A stretch of DNA of 64,000 nt from Protonemura montana (taxonomy: Eukaryota > Arthropoda > Insecta > Plecoptera > Nemouridae). The position numbers were made by a program, and so were the translations under genes. This document shows, one piece after another, positions 28,401-43,400 of the stretch. The first letter of the stretch is position 1. Each line of letters opens with the position of its first letter. The notes beneath the pieces are model-generated. The model saw only the letters and a list, made by a program, of their open reading frames with translations. It was not told where the DNA came from and made no database searches. The stretch covers positions 989,001 through 1,053,000 of the forward strand of contig OX387612.1 in assembly GCA_947568835.1 (NCBI GenBank), written 5' to 3'.

Positions 28401-31400
28401 GGTAGCTTTCACCGCATAAATGGTCGAAATTTATTTCAAAAACTCTAAATGTTAGCGTTGAAATCATAAGAACACTTTGAGCAATATATACCTCGGACAA
28501 AAAAATACCTGAGAGCTTAAAAAAACGATTTTAATATTTGTGTTGAAATAATTTACCAGAGAAGCGTATTTTAATCGAGCGGTTTGTTCCTTTGTAAAGT
28601 GCCGACAGCGAAATCTTGTCTCTTTTACGACTTTTAAAATCAATTTGTTATTTTGCACATTATTGACATTCGTATGAAATATAAAACATTTGATGTCAAC
28701 GCTAAGCAGAGATTTGTTTGAAATTCATTACGACATCGAGGCGTGATTTTCCGTAACACTGGAGCAACGACGTAACATTGGCGAAGCTTGAATTACATTT
28801 TTGTAAACTGGATCAAGGTTTCAGTAACCGGGTCGTAATATTTGGTCTACGTTTGATTTCTGTTGCAAATCGGAGAGCATTTCTGCACACCTCTACATCC
28901 ATTGTTTTGTACTTTTATTTTCTTCAATGGTTGATTACATATTTGGTAAAATTTGGAAAGTCAGATAAGTAAAGATACAAAGACATAAAAGATAAAGTTA
29001 CTTAAATTACCAGTTTTATTCTTTGTGTTTTAAAAGTTCTCGACAGAGCAAAAAGAATTTCTTAATACGTATTCTGTCAGTCCATTTTTAAAAGCCAGGC
29101 CATCTTTACATTTGAACATTCTGAGCTGACATCTTTATTCTATTGCGTCTTTTGTTAAAAGCTAATCTTCGATTGATTTAATTGTAGGAGGTTTGGAAGC
29201 GACGAGTTCGATGACAGGCTGACCAACTACCACCACGCAACTACCAACTCAACTAAACTAAAAAAAAACATCAAGATTTAGTGCAGACAAAATTTCAAGA
29301 CCTAACTCGTAGCCAGGTGCACCAACCTGGGCATTGAATACCTAACTTCTTCAATAGCGTTCTAACCTTGAATTAACTGAGATCCCAGACCTTGCTTGGG
29401 ATCTTCACTTGAAGTTCATTCAACAGCAGATTTTGTGATTTCTCTTTGTGGAAACCTAACCTCAATCCAGTACGTTTTTCTAACCTGTAACCTGGCTTTG
29501 CGTGCTTGCGATTGCGCCGCTTGTTGGTCTTGCCATTAAAAATATTCCTCGGCATGGCTGTTCTCCTCGCTGTTTGCTGCCACCGTTATTTTTATCGCTG
29601 TTTTTTAGTTTTCTTGTTTGGCATGTTGTCGTTGGTAGTGTGTTTTGGTCGCCGGTCTTTGGATTCCTCGTGGTTTTTGCATGCGTTTAGCGAGGTTCGA
29701 TTCCGAAGTAGAATCGGGAAAAGTGCAAGGATTTGGTTTTCTGAAAGCCCGACGTAAACGCTAGGTTTTCTGCGATCTGATTGGTTTTTAGTATATCTTT
29801 TAGTCGTCTAGAAATTAGCGTCGAGAAGAAGTTGTCGAGCTCGAATATTGAATAAATTTGCTTCGTCTTTGCTTCTTTGCTAAGAAAATTAAGATTAATA
29901 TTCTCTAGCAAATCAAGTTTTCATGCAATTTGGATGCATTCTGTGAAAAAAAAATGAAATATCTTTGCTTTTTGCTGGAGTCTGAACTATCTAATCTCAC
30001 GCCTCTCAAAGTCAATGAAATTATTAATTTCGGATAAAACCTAGTCGAGTGCCTGCCGTAAACGTTTGAAATCATAGAATTATTTTCTCCCCAGAAAGTA
30101 GATCCCACTTAAAATATGAACGTACTTAACAAATAGCGGCAAGAGTCCGGCTGCCATGGTTTTACTGTCATTAATTTCATGGAGCCCAACTTTACGTGCA
30201 TTGCTATCTTTTCACTTCTTGCATCGTTTGTTTCCGGCTTACTTCCTCTAACCCTACTTTTAAGAAGATAGGTTTCAGTTTTCTATCTAGGTCATATGTA
30301 TCTAGGTCATATGTATCTAGGTCATATGTATCTAGGTCATATGTATCTAGGTCATATGTATCTAGGTCATATGTATCTAGGTCGTATGTATCTAGGTCAT
30401 ATGTATCTAGGTCATATGTATCTAGGTCATATGTATCTAGGTCATATGTATCTAGGTCATATGTATCTAGGTCGTATGTATCTAGGTCATACGTGGTTAA
30501 TATATTTAAAAAATAAATGTTCTAATTTATTTTTTGCACTTTGGCTCTAGCTTTTTAAATATTAATTTAGTTGAAACTCTGAACTTTTAATTGAATTACA
30601 AATTAGAACCTTTATTTTATGAATCTCCTATGAATTATCTGATAATAATCTCAATTAACCAAGCCTTCTTGAAATCATCGGGCTTCAATGCTTTACTGGC
30701 CATAATTCGCTAGCTTTGGTCAACGAGCTTTTCATTTGTTCTTTGTCTAGAAATGTTTCACGTTGAGGCAGTAAAACTTTGGGCTTCAAAGCTAACGATT
30801 GGTATTTGCTCGTTGATTCTGTTGTCTTATTTACCCAATGTACCAAGAGCTAAGATGGCCGACATCTTGTGCTGATTGGGACAGTGAGGTTATGTTCAAT
30901 AAGTTTCACTAGTTTTATAATTATAAAAAATCGAGATTAACAAAAAGCGCTTTTCTTTGATGGTGTAGTTTTAAAGAAAGTTGCTTTGGATTGCCATCTC
31001 TCTCAAGATCTGTGTTTCTTTCGTTGACTTTATGCTCAATTAAGAAAGTTAAGTTGTTGTTAAGTTTACACTGATTTGTCTCTCGTTACATGTGATAGTG
31101 TTTTGTTTTGTTTTGATTATAAATTAATTGTTTCAATTTAAATCATCATATAATAAATTATTATGAAATTAATTCCTAGGATACAGATTAGTTGAGAATA
31201 TAATGTATATAATGTATGTTAAAATACTGATGAAACGATCTGAGAATTAGATAGAGTTATGTGCGTAGACTTGATATTATGTGTTGCACAATAAATCGTG
31301 TCCAATATAAAACACAAAAAAAAACTCAGTTTTTTACTGCGACAATAAATATTGTAAAAGAATCGAGTTTTAACAAAAACTATTTGAAATGGATTTTGAA

Positions 31401-34400
31401 TACTACGTAAAGAACAACTAAATATCACAACGTTTCGTAACTTGTACAAAACGTTGGAACTCAGCATACAAAACCCATTTCAAATAGTTTTTGTTAAAAC
31501 TAGTGCTACTGGCTAAATCAAGTAGACATGAGTCTAGAAACCATCTTAAATACAGGTTTGTTCGCCGTGTTTTTCCCGTGCGACAATTGGTAAGTCTTGT
31601 AGCTTCGATTGCGTGGAACGATGTTTTCCGTTTCGCTGGAAAATACCGTCTCTGTTTACAGCGGCGATGAAACTGGACAAGACGGAGCGGAAACGTCAGG
31701 AACACATCAACGAACTGATTCACACGGAAGAAGCTTACATAGAGGACATGCTCATTGTCCACGACGTAAGTATTATCTCAAACACAGGGATTAGCTGCAT
31801 CTCTGTTGGTTAGTTCTAACATAGGGCTGTGAAGGAAGGATAACCATCATTATAGCATGACATGGATTTAACAAGGTAACGTTTGTAGTCTCAAACAAAC
31901 TAGCGACGTGATCCTGACAAAAATACATGATGAGCTCATTTAAATGCATCTCGGATGACACCAATTAAAGCGGCAATACCCTTCAAAATTAATTTTTACC
32001 ATAGATTTGTAACTTTAGTATGAATTGAAATTTACCTATTTAAAAGAATTTTCTGAAAAACTGGATCTGCAATTAATTATCTAAGATTTTTGGTTTTTCG
32101 TGCGGCGCGATCTGCGAGCTGAGTATTTATTTATTTATTTTTATTTATTTGTTTGTGCTTCGTACAATTACAAGGTAGTTGTGTGAGCCTAAGTAGTAGG
32201 AACTTCGTCCATAAAGATAGAAATAGGAATACGATTCTCTTGTAGAGTACTGTCTTTCCCTGCGGCCGCTCCGTTGGCCAAAGTCGCCAAAAGTCTATCC
32301 CCTCCCTGCCCTATCCCCTCCCTGCCCTATCCCCTCCCTGCCCTATCCCCTCCCTGCCCTATCCCCTCCCTGCCCTATCCCCACCCTGCCCTATCCCCTC
32401 CCTAGCGATTCTCCCTTCTGAGCGCTGTCGCTGCCGCTCAGAGCGGTACTGCACGGAAATATGCAACAAGCTAATTACATACCTGCGGTAATTCGCTTCC
32501 CTTGGCTAAACGAATAATTGTATCATAAAGCCAAATTATTTCAACACAGAGGAAGGATGGAGGACTTTGCTCAAATTATTTGAATTTTATCTGATGAGTG
32601 GTTTGTTTAGGTGCTAGGGGTCGAAAAAGCACTACGGGTTATTTCTTACGGGAGTTTTTTTTCTAAGCAACCAAGCCGAAAAACACGGACTTTGGCAATT
32701 TCTGCACGGACGACGATAGACATTTGAGGTTTTTTTTATAGTCCAAATGCCATTATAAAATCTTCCAAATCGATGGTATCAATTAATTTTAAATGGTCAA
32801 TGCCCATTTAATGAGGAATACATGAATGACCAACTCTAGTGGTAACCTGTTACATTGCTGCAGGTGTTTGAGAAGCCACTGATTGACAGCAAAGTTCTAT
32901 CAAAACGTGACGTCGCTCGAATCTTCATCAACTGGCGTGACATCATCGTGTGTAATCACACGTTCTTGCGTGCACTTCGTGTACGAAGAGACATGTCCGC
33001 AGGTGGCGTGGTCCGCATGGTCGGAGACATCATGTGCGAGAATGTAAGTAATACGTTTCTATATCTTTGTACACTTTCCACCGAGACACTTAAACCATAA
33101 GCCAGTGGGGTCTTTGATCTCCCCTATTCTACCTGTGTAACCCACTGGTCTGTACACACTTGCGTGGATAGCGCATCCCGTGGACTGGTTTCCAAGCCAG
33201 TGGGGTCTTCGATCTCCCCTATTCTACCTGTGTAACCCACTGGTCTGTACACACTTGTGTGGATAGCGCATCCCGTGGACTGGTTTCCAAGCCAGTGGGG
33301 TCTTTGATCTCCCCTATTCTACCTGTGTAACCCACTGGTCTGTACACACTTGTGTGGATAGCGCATCCCGTGGACTGGTTTCCAAGCCAGTGGGGTCTTC
33401 GATCTCCCCTATTCTACCTGTGTAACCCACTGGTCTGTACACACTTGCGTGGATAGCGCATCCCGTGGACTGGTTTCCAAGCCAGTGGGGTCTTCGATCT
33501 CCCCTATTCTACCTGTGTAACCCACTGGTCTGTACACACTTGCGTGGATAGCGCATCCCGTGGACTGGTTTCCAAGCCAGTGGGGTCTTTGATCTCCCCT
33601 ATTCTACCTGTGTAACCCACTGGTCTGTACACACTTGCGTGGATAGATCATCCCGTGGACTGGTTTCCAAGCCAGTGGGGTCTTCGATCTCCCCTATTCT
33701 ACCTGTGTAACCCACTGGTCTGTACACACTTGTGTGGATAGCGCATCCCGTGGACTGGTTTCCAAGCCAGTGGGGTCTTTGATCTCCCCTATTCTACCTG
33801 TGTAACCCACTGGTCTGTACACACTTGCGTGGATAGCGCATCCCGTGGACTGGTTTCCAAGCCAGTGGGGTCTTTGATCTCCCCTATTCTACCTGTGTAA
33901 CCCACTGGTCTGTACACACTTGCGTGGATAGCACATCCCGTGGACTGGTTTCCAAGCCAGTGGGGTCTTCGATCTCCCCTATTCTACCTGTGTAACCCAC
34001 TGGTCTGTACACACTTGCGTGGATAGCACATCCCGTGGACTGGTTTCCAAGCCAGTGGGGTCTTCCATCTCCCCTATTCTACCTGTGTAACCCACTGGTC
34101 TGTACACACTTGTGTGGATAGCACATCCCGTGGACTGGTTTCCAAGCCAGTGGGGTCTTTGATCTCCCCTATTCTACCTGTGTAACCCACTGGTCTGTAC
34201 ACACTTGTGTGGATAGCGCATCCCGTGGACTGGTTTCCAAGCCAGTGGGGTCTTCGATCTCCCCTATTCTACCTGTGTAACCCACTGGTCTGTACACACT
34301 TGCGTGGATAGCGCATCCCGTGGACTGGTTTCCAAGCCAGTGGGGTCTTTGATCTCCCCTATTCTACCTGTGTAACCCACTGGTCTGTACACACTTGTGT

Positions 34401-37400
34401 GGATAGCACATCCCGTGGACTGGTTTCCAAGCCAGTGGGGTCTTTGATCTCCCCTATTCTACCTGTGTAACCCACTGGTCTGTACACACTTGCGTGGATA
34501 GCGCATCCCGTGGACTGGTTTCCAAGCCAGTGGGGTCTTCGATCTCCCCTATTCTACCTGTGTAACCCACTGGTCTGTACACACTTGCGTGGATAGCGCA
34601 TCCCGTGGACTGGTTTCCAAGCCAGTGGGGTCTTTGATCTCCCCTATTCTACCTGTGTAACCCACTGGTCTGTACACACTTGCGTGGATAGCGCATCCCG
34701 TGGACTGGTTTCCAAGCCAGTGGGGTCTTTGATCTCCCCTATTCTACCTGTGTAACCCACTGGTCTGTACACACTTGCGTGGATAGCGCATCCCGTGGAC
34801 TGGTTTCCAAGCCAGTGGGGTCTTTGATCTCCCCTATTCTACCTGTGTAACCCACTGGTCTGTACACACTTGCGTGGATAGCACATCCCGTGGACTGGTT
34901 TCCAAGCCAGTGGGGTCCTCGATCTCCCCTATTCTACCTGTGTAACCCACTGGTCTGTACACACTTGCGTGGATAGCGCATCCCGTGGACTGGTTTCCAA
35001 GCCAGTGGGGTCTTTGATCTCCCCTATTCTACCTGTGTAACCCACTGGTCTGTACACACTTGCGTGGATAGCGCATCCCGTGGACTGGTTTCCAAGCCAG
35101 TGGGGTCTTCGATCTCCCCTATTCTACCTGTGTAACCCACTGGTCTGTACACACTTGCGTGGATAGCGCATCCCGTGGACTGGTTTCCAAGCCAGTGGGG
35201 TCTTCGATCTCCCCTATTCTACCTGTGTAACCCACTGGTCTGTACACACTTGCGTGGATAGCGCATCCCGTGGACTGGTTTCCAAGCCAGTGGGGTCTTT
35301 GATCTCCCCTATTCTACCTGTGTAACCCACTGGTCTGTACACACTTGCGTGGATAGCGCATCCCGTGGACTGGTTTCCAAGCCAGTGGGGTCTTTGATCT
35401 CCCCTATTCTACCTGTGTAACCCACTGGTCTGTACACACTTGTGTGGATAGCACATCCCGTGGACTGGTTTCCAAGCCAGTGGGGTCTTTGATCTCCCCT
35501 ATTCTACCTGTGTAACCCACTGGTCTGTACACACTTGCGTGGATAGCGCATCCCGTGGACTGGTTTCCAAGCCAGTGGGGTCTTCGATCTCCCCTATTCT
35601 ACCTGTGTAACCCACTGGTCTGTACACACTTGCGTGGATAGCACATCCCGTGGACTGGTTTCCAAGCCAGTGGGGTCTTTGATCTCCCCTATTCTACCTG
35701 TGTAACCCACTGGTCTGTACACACTTGCGTGGATAGCACATCCCGTGGACTGGTTTCCAAGCCAGTGGGGTCTTTGATCTCCCCTATTCTACCTGTGTAA
35801 CCCACTGGTCTGTACACACTTGCGTGGATAGCGCATCCCGTGGACTGGTTTCCAAGCCAGTGGGGTCTTTGATCTCCCTTATTCTACCTGTGTAACCAGT
35901 GGTTAATTTGTGCGTAAACTCACGTAAACTCCGTTTATCTACCTATTTTCATGCGTAAACCCCGTTTACTCACCTTCCCTATTCCTATACCAGTAACCGC
36001 AGTAGCCCGTGTAAATGATGTGATTTCTAACAATCGTGTAAGCCAAAACAATATTTTTAATACCAACATGCTTCAATAGCAAGAAAAGCCGAGTTTTATG
36101 TTATGTCTAACTCTAAGGTTTGTAGCAATAACTGAGATTCACGCGAATGCATCGAGGAGCTCCTAGCATCGTTACATAGTATTCCTAGCTGTGCGCGAGC
36201 CGCAACCCTTTGATAGGCAGCGCCGACGAAACAAAGCCAGCGTTCGGACCAACATTTTCCGAAAACTTAAAAGCTAAACTTTCAGAAAAATTTCCCCTTT
36301 TTTCCTGGGACACAGCTTCATATTTTTCATCCCCACTACTCCCATTTCTTTAGTAAAAAATCCCTCAATCATGCAGTCGCGATGCTTTCTTAAACCGAGG
36401 AAGTTGCGTTCTTTTCATCGGCCAACATGCCGCTAGGGAAGCGCGGGGTCGACGCTGGTGGGTCGGGCTCACACTCAAACAGTAAATCCAAAATTACTTG
36501 TTTTTTTACTCAAGTTAATGCAGTAAGTGTTGTTGATGTCAATGCAAGTTCATGTTCTTCGGCAACTGGGAATGGTCGAGATGCAGAGACGTCGTTGCCC
36601 GAAAGAGAAATCGCCATGGTCCAGAATAGTATGGTTCTCGAAGGTAATTCAATTATGATAGTATAAACGTACAATAAAATAAATAGAACTACGCACTTGA
36701 CACTGCCCTGTGAGCTGTGAAATTGCCCATGGTATACATATCGGTAAATAGGTTAATGGTGTAAAAGCGCACCAAGGGCTGGCTACCGCCTGCCCACACG
36801 CTCTCACGATCTTGCGAAGAACGATATACATAATAAAGCATGACATATCCACCAATCCATGCAATCAGGAGGTTGCTCACCTATAACCATCCCACTAGGT
36901 ACCAAATTCTTAAATGGCGCACACTAGTCTCCTCCAACCCCCCCCCCCACACTGTTTCAATAAAGTTAGGGTTTACCCACCTTTTCCGATACAAATTAAC
37001 CACTGTGTGTAACCCACTGGTCTGTACACACTTGCATGGATAGCACATCCCGTGGACTGGTTTCCAAGCCAGTGGGGTCTCTGATCTCCCCTATTCTACC
37101 TGTGTAACCCACTGGTCTGTACTCACTTGCAAAGGTATCCTAACCTCAACTCTGGTTCCAGCTACCGAAGATGACTTCGTACGTGAGATTCTGCAGCTGT
37201 CAGTTGAGTGCCGCCACGTACTTGCAGCACCTGACGGAGACCAGCCCCGAGTTTAAAGAGATCCAGAAGACCTGTCAGAGTGACCCGAGAACCAAGGGCA
37301 TGCCGCTGAGTTCGTTTCTTATCAAACCAATGCAGCGGATTACAAAGTACCCGCTCATCATAAAGAAGGTAACGCAAAGATTACATTCAAACAATAGTTT

Positions 37401-40400
37401 CATGAAATTCAGAATTCTGCATTTGATGGGAAGTTGTCGTGGCAATTATCAACTAACAACTCGATAGAAAGGAGTTGAGAAAGCTTTAAAAGTAGGTAAT
37501 GTTTACTTTACAAAAACCTAATAAGTTAAAAGCACAAAGCTTTGCAATGCCAGACTCTTTCATCCTGATTGAAGAGACGGTTATAAAGTTTTATATCCTG
37601 TGTTCAGATCCTGGAACTGACAGATGAGAATCATCCTGACAGACAGAACCTGCAGGAAGCACTGAGTAAAGCCGAGGAGTTCTGCGTTCAGGTGCGTGAT
37701 GCTTATTTAATCCTCGGAGGCTGATGAGACTGAACTCATTTGTCCGTTTGTATTTCTTTATCACCATTTAGTGGACTTGACAAAAAGTTGCATCCGTATG
37801 AGTGAGATTAATAAGTAATTATGGTTCATCGATCAATATTTGTTACAAAATCTAAACCCGATTATTAGTGATTATTGAAGGTAGTTGTGGACCCTCTTCC
37901 ACATTCACGTCGAAGCATTTCGAGTTAAGTTAAAAATGGTAAAGTCGGTGTAAAGTTTAAGTTAAATGTAAGAAATTGTGATGTGATAAGATGTAAGCAA
38001 TGATATTATTGTAACCAAGCTGAAGAGCGGCATTTAATAATTAACAAAATAACAAATAAATTTAATTGAGTTGCGTTGTGTGCAGGTGAACGAGGGTGTT
38101 CGTGAGAAGGAGAACTCAGAACGGTTGGAATGGCTGCAGCATCACGTGGTCAGCGAGAATCTACCCGAGCAGATTGTGTTCAACTCCGTAACCAACGCTG
38201 TTGGACCTCGCAAGTTCCTTCATCACGGCGTTCTTAGGAAGGTAGGCAACTTAAATTGAGATCAGCTGACTCGATCCTAGCCTCTATCCAGGTTATTAGA
38301 GATCAGCTGGCTGGATCCTATGCTCTATCCAGGTTATTTGAGATCAGCTGGCTGGATCATATGCTCTATCCAGGTTATTTGAGATCAGCTTGCTGGATCA
38401 TATGCTCTATCCATGTTATTTGAGATCAGCTGGCTGGATCCTATGCTCTATCCAGGTTATTAGAGATCAGCTGGCTGGGTCCTATGCTCTATCCAGGTTA
38501 TTTGAGATCAATTGTCTGGATCCTATGCTCTATCCAGGTTATTTGAGATCAGCTGGCTGGATCCTATGCTCTATCCAGGTTATTAGAGATCAGCTGGCTG
38601 GGTCCTATGCTCTATCCATGTTATTTGAGATCAGCTGGCTGGATCCTATGCTCTAGCCAGGTTATTTGAGCTCAGCTGGCTGGATCCTATGCTCTATCCA
38701 GGTTATTTGAGATCAATTGTCTGGATCCTATGCTCTATCCAGGTTATTTGAGATCAGCTGGCTGGATCCTATGCTCTATCCAGGTTATTAGAGATCAGCT
38801 GGCTGGGTCCTATGCTCTATCCAGGTTATTTGAGATCAGCTGGCTGGATCCTATGCTCTACTCAGATTATTTTAGATCAGCTGGCTGGATCCTATGCTCT
38901 ATCCAGGTTATTTGAGATCAGCTGGCTGGATCCTATGTTCTATCCAGGTTATTTGAGATCAACTGGTTTGATTCTATACTCTATCCAGGTTATTTGAGAT
39001 CAGCTGGCTGGATCCTATGCTCTATCCAGGTTATTAGAGATCAGCTGGCTGGATCCTATGCTCTATTCAGGTTATTTGAGATCAGCTGGCTGGATCCTAG
39101 CCTCTATCCAGGTTATTAGAGATCAGCTGGCTGGATCCTATGCTCTATCCAGGTTATTTGAGATCAGCTGGCTGGATCCTATGTTCTATGCAGGTTATTT
39201 GAGATCAACTGGCTGGATCCTATGTTCTATGCAGGTTATTTGAGATCAGCTGGCTGGATCCTATGCTCTATCCAGGTTATTTGAGATCAGCTGGCTAGAT
39301 CCTATGCTTTATCCAGATTATTTGAGATCAGCTGGCTGGATCCTATGCTCTATCCAGGTTATTTGAGATCAGCTGGCTGGATCCTATGCTCTATGCAGGT
39401 TATTTGAGATCAGCTGGCTGGATCCTATGCTCTTTCCAGGTTATTTGAGATGAGCTGGCTGGATTCTATGCTGGTTTTTAACTTCCTTGTCTTGTGTATC
39501 CAGGCTAAGAGTGGTAAGGAACTCGTCTGCTTCCTGTTGAACGACTTCCTGTTGTTGACTGTGCCGAGCAAGCCGCTGCCGCCGACGCACTCGTTCCTGT
39601 TCGATCGTAAATCGCAGGCCACCTGTCGCGTCTACAAGCGAGTGAGTTCAACAAATAAATATGTTTTATTTGTGCATTCTTTTTTATTAAAGAACTTTAC
39701 AACTGGATTTTTGAATGCTAAGTAAAAGTCACTTAATAACTTAAGGTTTTGATTGGTTTTTGGGATGGACGTTGATTTAATTTGTTAAAAACGCCAATTT
39801 TTCGGGGAGATTTTGTATTAAAAAATATGCAAAATATTGAAGTGGTTTTCATATTTGACTTTGGTTGTTATGGTTACATGCATGAATTATTCCTGGACAA
39901 TTTGATTCTTGTTATTATTCTGTTATCAAAGAATTGTCACCACTGACTTTACTCATGATAAGTTGGCAGAACTGAGTTTATTTCTTTCTTTTCTGAGCAA
40001 TAAAAAAACCAGTTTATTTAAAATATTTTTTTCCTGTTTCCTGCTGTTGCCATGACGTCCCTTCAAGCCTTGTTTTGTTATGTTTAAACGTTATGTTTGT
40101 TCTTCAAGCCTCTGCTGCTAAATCAGCTGACCGTATTGAAAGACTCTGCAGACTCGGCCGGTGAATCTCTGCGTCTCTTCGACTCTGGTTCTCGGTTGAC
40201 CTTGAACTTCGTGGCTCCCTCGGCTGCGGAGCGAACACTTTGGTCGAAACGAATTGAAGCGGCAGCCGTTGAGCTGTTGGACATGGAGAAAAGTAGGATT
40301 CAAAGACAACAGTCAAGTGAGTCCCGTCATTGTTCTATCAATAGGAACACTTACATAATCTCACTTATATAATACTTACATAACCTCACAAAAGTTGATG

Positions 40401-43400
40401 CCCAAACGGGGACTTGAACCCCGAACTCCACCTGTCGCGGGTGTAGCTCTAACCAATTAAACTACTTGGACCCCGATCTCCACCTGTCGCAGGTGTTGCT
40501 CTAACCAATTGAGCTACTTGGACCCCGATCTCCACCTGTCGCGGGTGTTGCTCTAATCAATTGAGCTACTTGGACCCCGATCTCCACCTGTCACGGGTGT
40601 TGCTCTAACCAATTGAGCTACTTGGACCCCGATCTCCACCTGTCGCGGGTGTTGCTCTAACCAATTGAGCTACTTGGACCCCGATCTCCACCTGTCACGG
40701 GTGTTGCTCTAATCAATTGAGCTACTTGGACCCCGATCTCCACCTGTCACGGGTGTTGCTCTAACCAATTGAGCTACTTGGACCCCGATCTCCACCTGTC
40801 ACGGGTGTTGCTCTAACCAATTGAGCTACTTGGACCCCGATCTCCACCTGTCACAAGTGTTGCTCTAACCAATTGAGCTACTTGGACCCCGATCTCCACC
40901 TGTCACGGGTGTTGCTCTAACCAATTGAGCTACTTGGACCCCGATCTCCACCTGTCGCGGGTGTTGTTCTAACCAATTGAGCTACTTTGGCCCCGATCTC
41001 CACCTGTCGCGGGTGTGCTCAAACCAATTGAGCTACTTGGACCCCGATCTCCACCTGTCGCGAGTGTTGCTCTAACCAATTGAGCTACTTGGACCCCGAT
41101 CTCCACCTGTCGCGGGTGTGCTATAACCAATTGAGCTACTTGGACCCCGATCTCCACCTGTCGCGAGTGTTGCTCTAACCAATTGAGCTACTTGGACCCC
41201 GATCTCCACCTGTCGCGGTGTTGCTCTAACCAATTGAGCTACTTGGACCCCGATCTCCACCTGTCGCGGTGTTGCTCTAACCAATTGAGCTACTTGGACC
41301 CCGATCTCCACCTGTCGCGGGTGTTGTTCTAACCAATTGAGCTACTTGGACCCCGATCTCCACCTGTCACGGGTGTTGCTCTAACCAATTGAGCTACTTG
41401 GACCCCGATCTCCACCTGTCACGGGTGTTGCTCTAGCCAATTGAGCTACTTGGACCCCGATCTCCACCTGTCGCGGGTGTGCTCAAACCAATTGAGCTAC
41501 TTGGACCCCGATCTCCACCTGTCGCGAGTGTTGCTCTAACCAATTGAGCTACTTGGACCCCGATCTCCACCTTTCGCGGGTGTGCTCTAACCAATTGAGC
41601 TACTTGGACCCCGATCTCCACCTGTCGCGAGTGTTGCTCTAACCAATTGAGCTACTTGGACCCCGATCTCCACCTGTCGCGGTGTTGCTCTAACCAATTG
41701 AGCTACTTGGACCCCGATCTCCACCTGTCACAGGTGTTGTTCTAACCAATTGAGCTACTTGGACCCCGATCTCCACCTGTCGCGAGTGTTGCTCTAACCA
41801 ATTGAGCTACTTGGACCCTGGCTTTTCGAATGACAGTTCTCCAAGGAGTAGAACCAAGAGGCTGTGAATACTCACAGTCACTCTGATTCTAGTAACGCTT
41901 TATCACGTCACAACCTGTCAAACTCGGATAACTCCAATTTGACATTGGATTCGTTGCTGTATTAGGATGAAATCTGATTTAAATTTCAAACGTTAGCAAT
42001 GCGAGGGGTATTTTTGTCATATGGTTTTTGTTAGAGTTTTCATGTCCTATCTCGGGAGCGAATTGGAATTTGAAATTTGTTTTTGAAGAGTAAAGCAGAA
42101 TTTTTGACTTCTTTTAACCTAGAAATAAGTAACTTGACTGATATATTGACTTAATTTTGCGCTCTGTTGGGCAATGCTGGCTTTGATTGAACATTACAGT
42201 GTTGCCAGCTGTTTGGCATTTTAACACAATTGTTGTTGATTTGTTTTGTCGTGTTTCCCTCGCTTGTTTACAGAGCAAGCGCAGTTCGGTGCTTGCGGCC
42301 GGGTCCTCGTGTTGGTAGCAGTTGGCGTTGGACTCAGGCCTGCCAACGGTGAGAGCATTGCTGCCAACTTAGCATGCTTTGCTTGCTTGCACTCGAACTT
42401 TCTTCCAGTTTTGCTGATCTAGAAGGCGGTGGCTGTTCTTCGATGATATCTTTTATCGGTGGCGTTGTTTTGTTGAAAAAGCATTTCATGATTCTTACAT
42501 TCTTATTGCAAATCAAACTTTTGTGGACAAATTTAATATTTTTAATATTCTTTAATATCTTTATCATTTCACCTCCTCCCTTCTAGGCTAGGTTAGGTTC
42601 ATCATCATCCACTCATCGCCCGACTCCATTAGACCAATGCCACTTTGGTCCGTTGTTAAAACATTGCAGAAATCGTCTTCCATATGAATTACCACAAAAA
42701 AAAAATTTTTTTTGTTAAGAAGCAAACTTACTGAACAAAAATTGCAAAATAATGTTGGTCTAAAACTTTTCAATTTCTCTGTAATTTGGTGCTTGTGTTG
42801 GTAGACTGCAAAGAATGTTCTGGATCATGAAATGCTTCGTACTCTAATAACACCGACCCTTGCATGACCCGTACTTACGCTAGTCGCATGTTAAACATCG
42901 CTTCAATCGCATGCTTTAGTTCGACATCGTAAACCCAGGGGACGGCTCCGAGTCAAACTGATCTCGGCCGCAGAAATACAATATCGTCGTCGGAAGAACG
43001 GTGAGAACATAACCTAAAACATGTTGTCATGGCGATGATGGTAAACATAACCTCAAATGTGGTGGGTTTTTTCACAATGTACAACCAATGAGTCGATTTA
43101 TCTACAGTCCTTTTCGAACCTAACAGTTCGTTAGTTTGTTATTTGCTCGGCGACGGCCGATCAGAAGGTGTTTTTCGTTTGTTAACAGTCGGTTAGTGAC
43201 TTAACGGACTTCAGTTTCATTTTTAGCTCGAGATCGCACTGCTCCTGTAAGTGCACTCAAAACGTAGAACTTAGAGAAAATAAAAGCAGAACAAAGAACA
43301 TTCCTGATTATCATTATGTAATACCACCGTTACTTAATTGTACAATTGTAAGAGAAACTTAAATAATAAATAAAATAAATACCCTAGCCAATAAATGGGC

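Larger units (their letters stand above)
28174..31661 (+). other. Long SH3E-DH intron; possible short-form 3' end
   Basis: Read-through past the donor at 28174 meets TAG at 28179-28181. A splice to an acceptor-like site (taattgtag, ending at 29187) would also give an immediate TGA. The first clear AATAAA is at 29851-29856. These would allow a short intersectin ending after SH3E, as vertebrates make. The 3' part also holds a 15-bp array and a hairpin repeat. No conserved coding sequence is seen otherwise. Confidence 0.35.
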
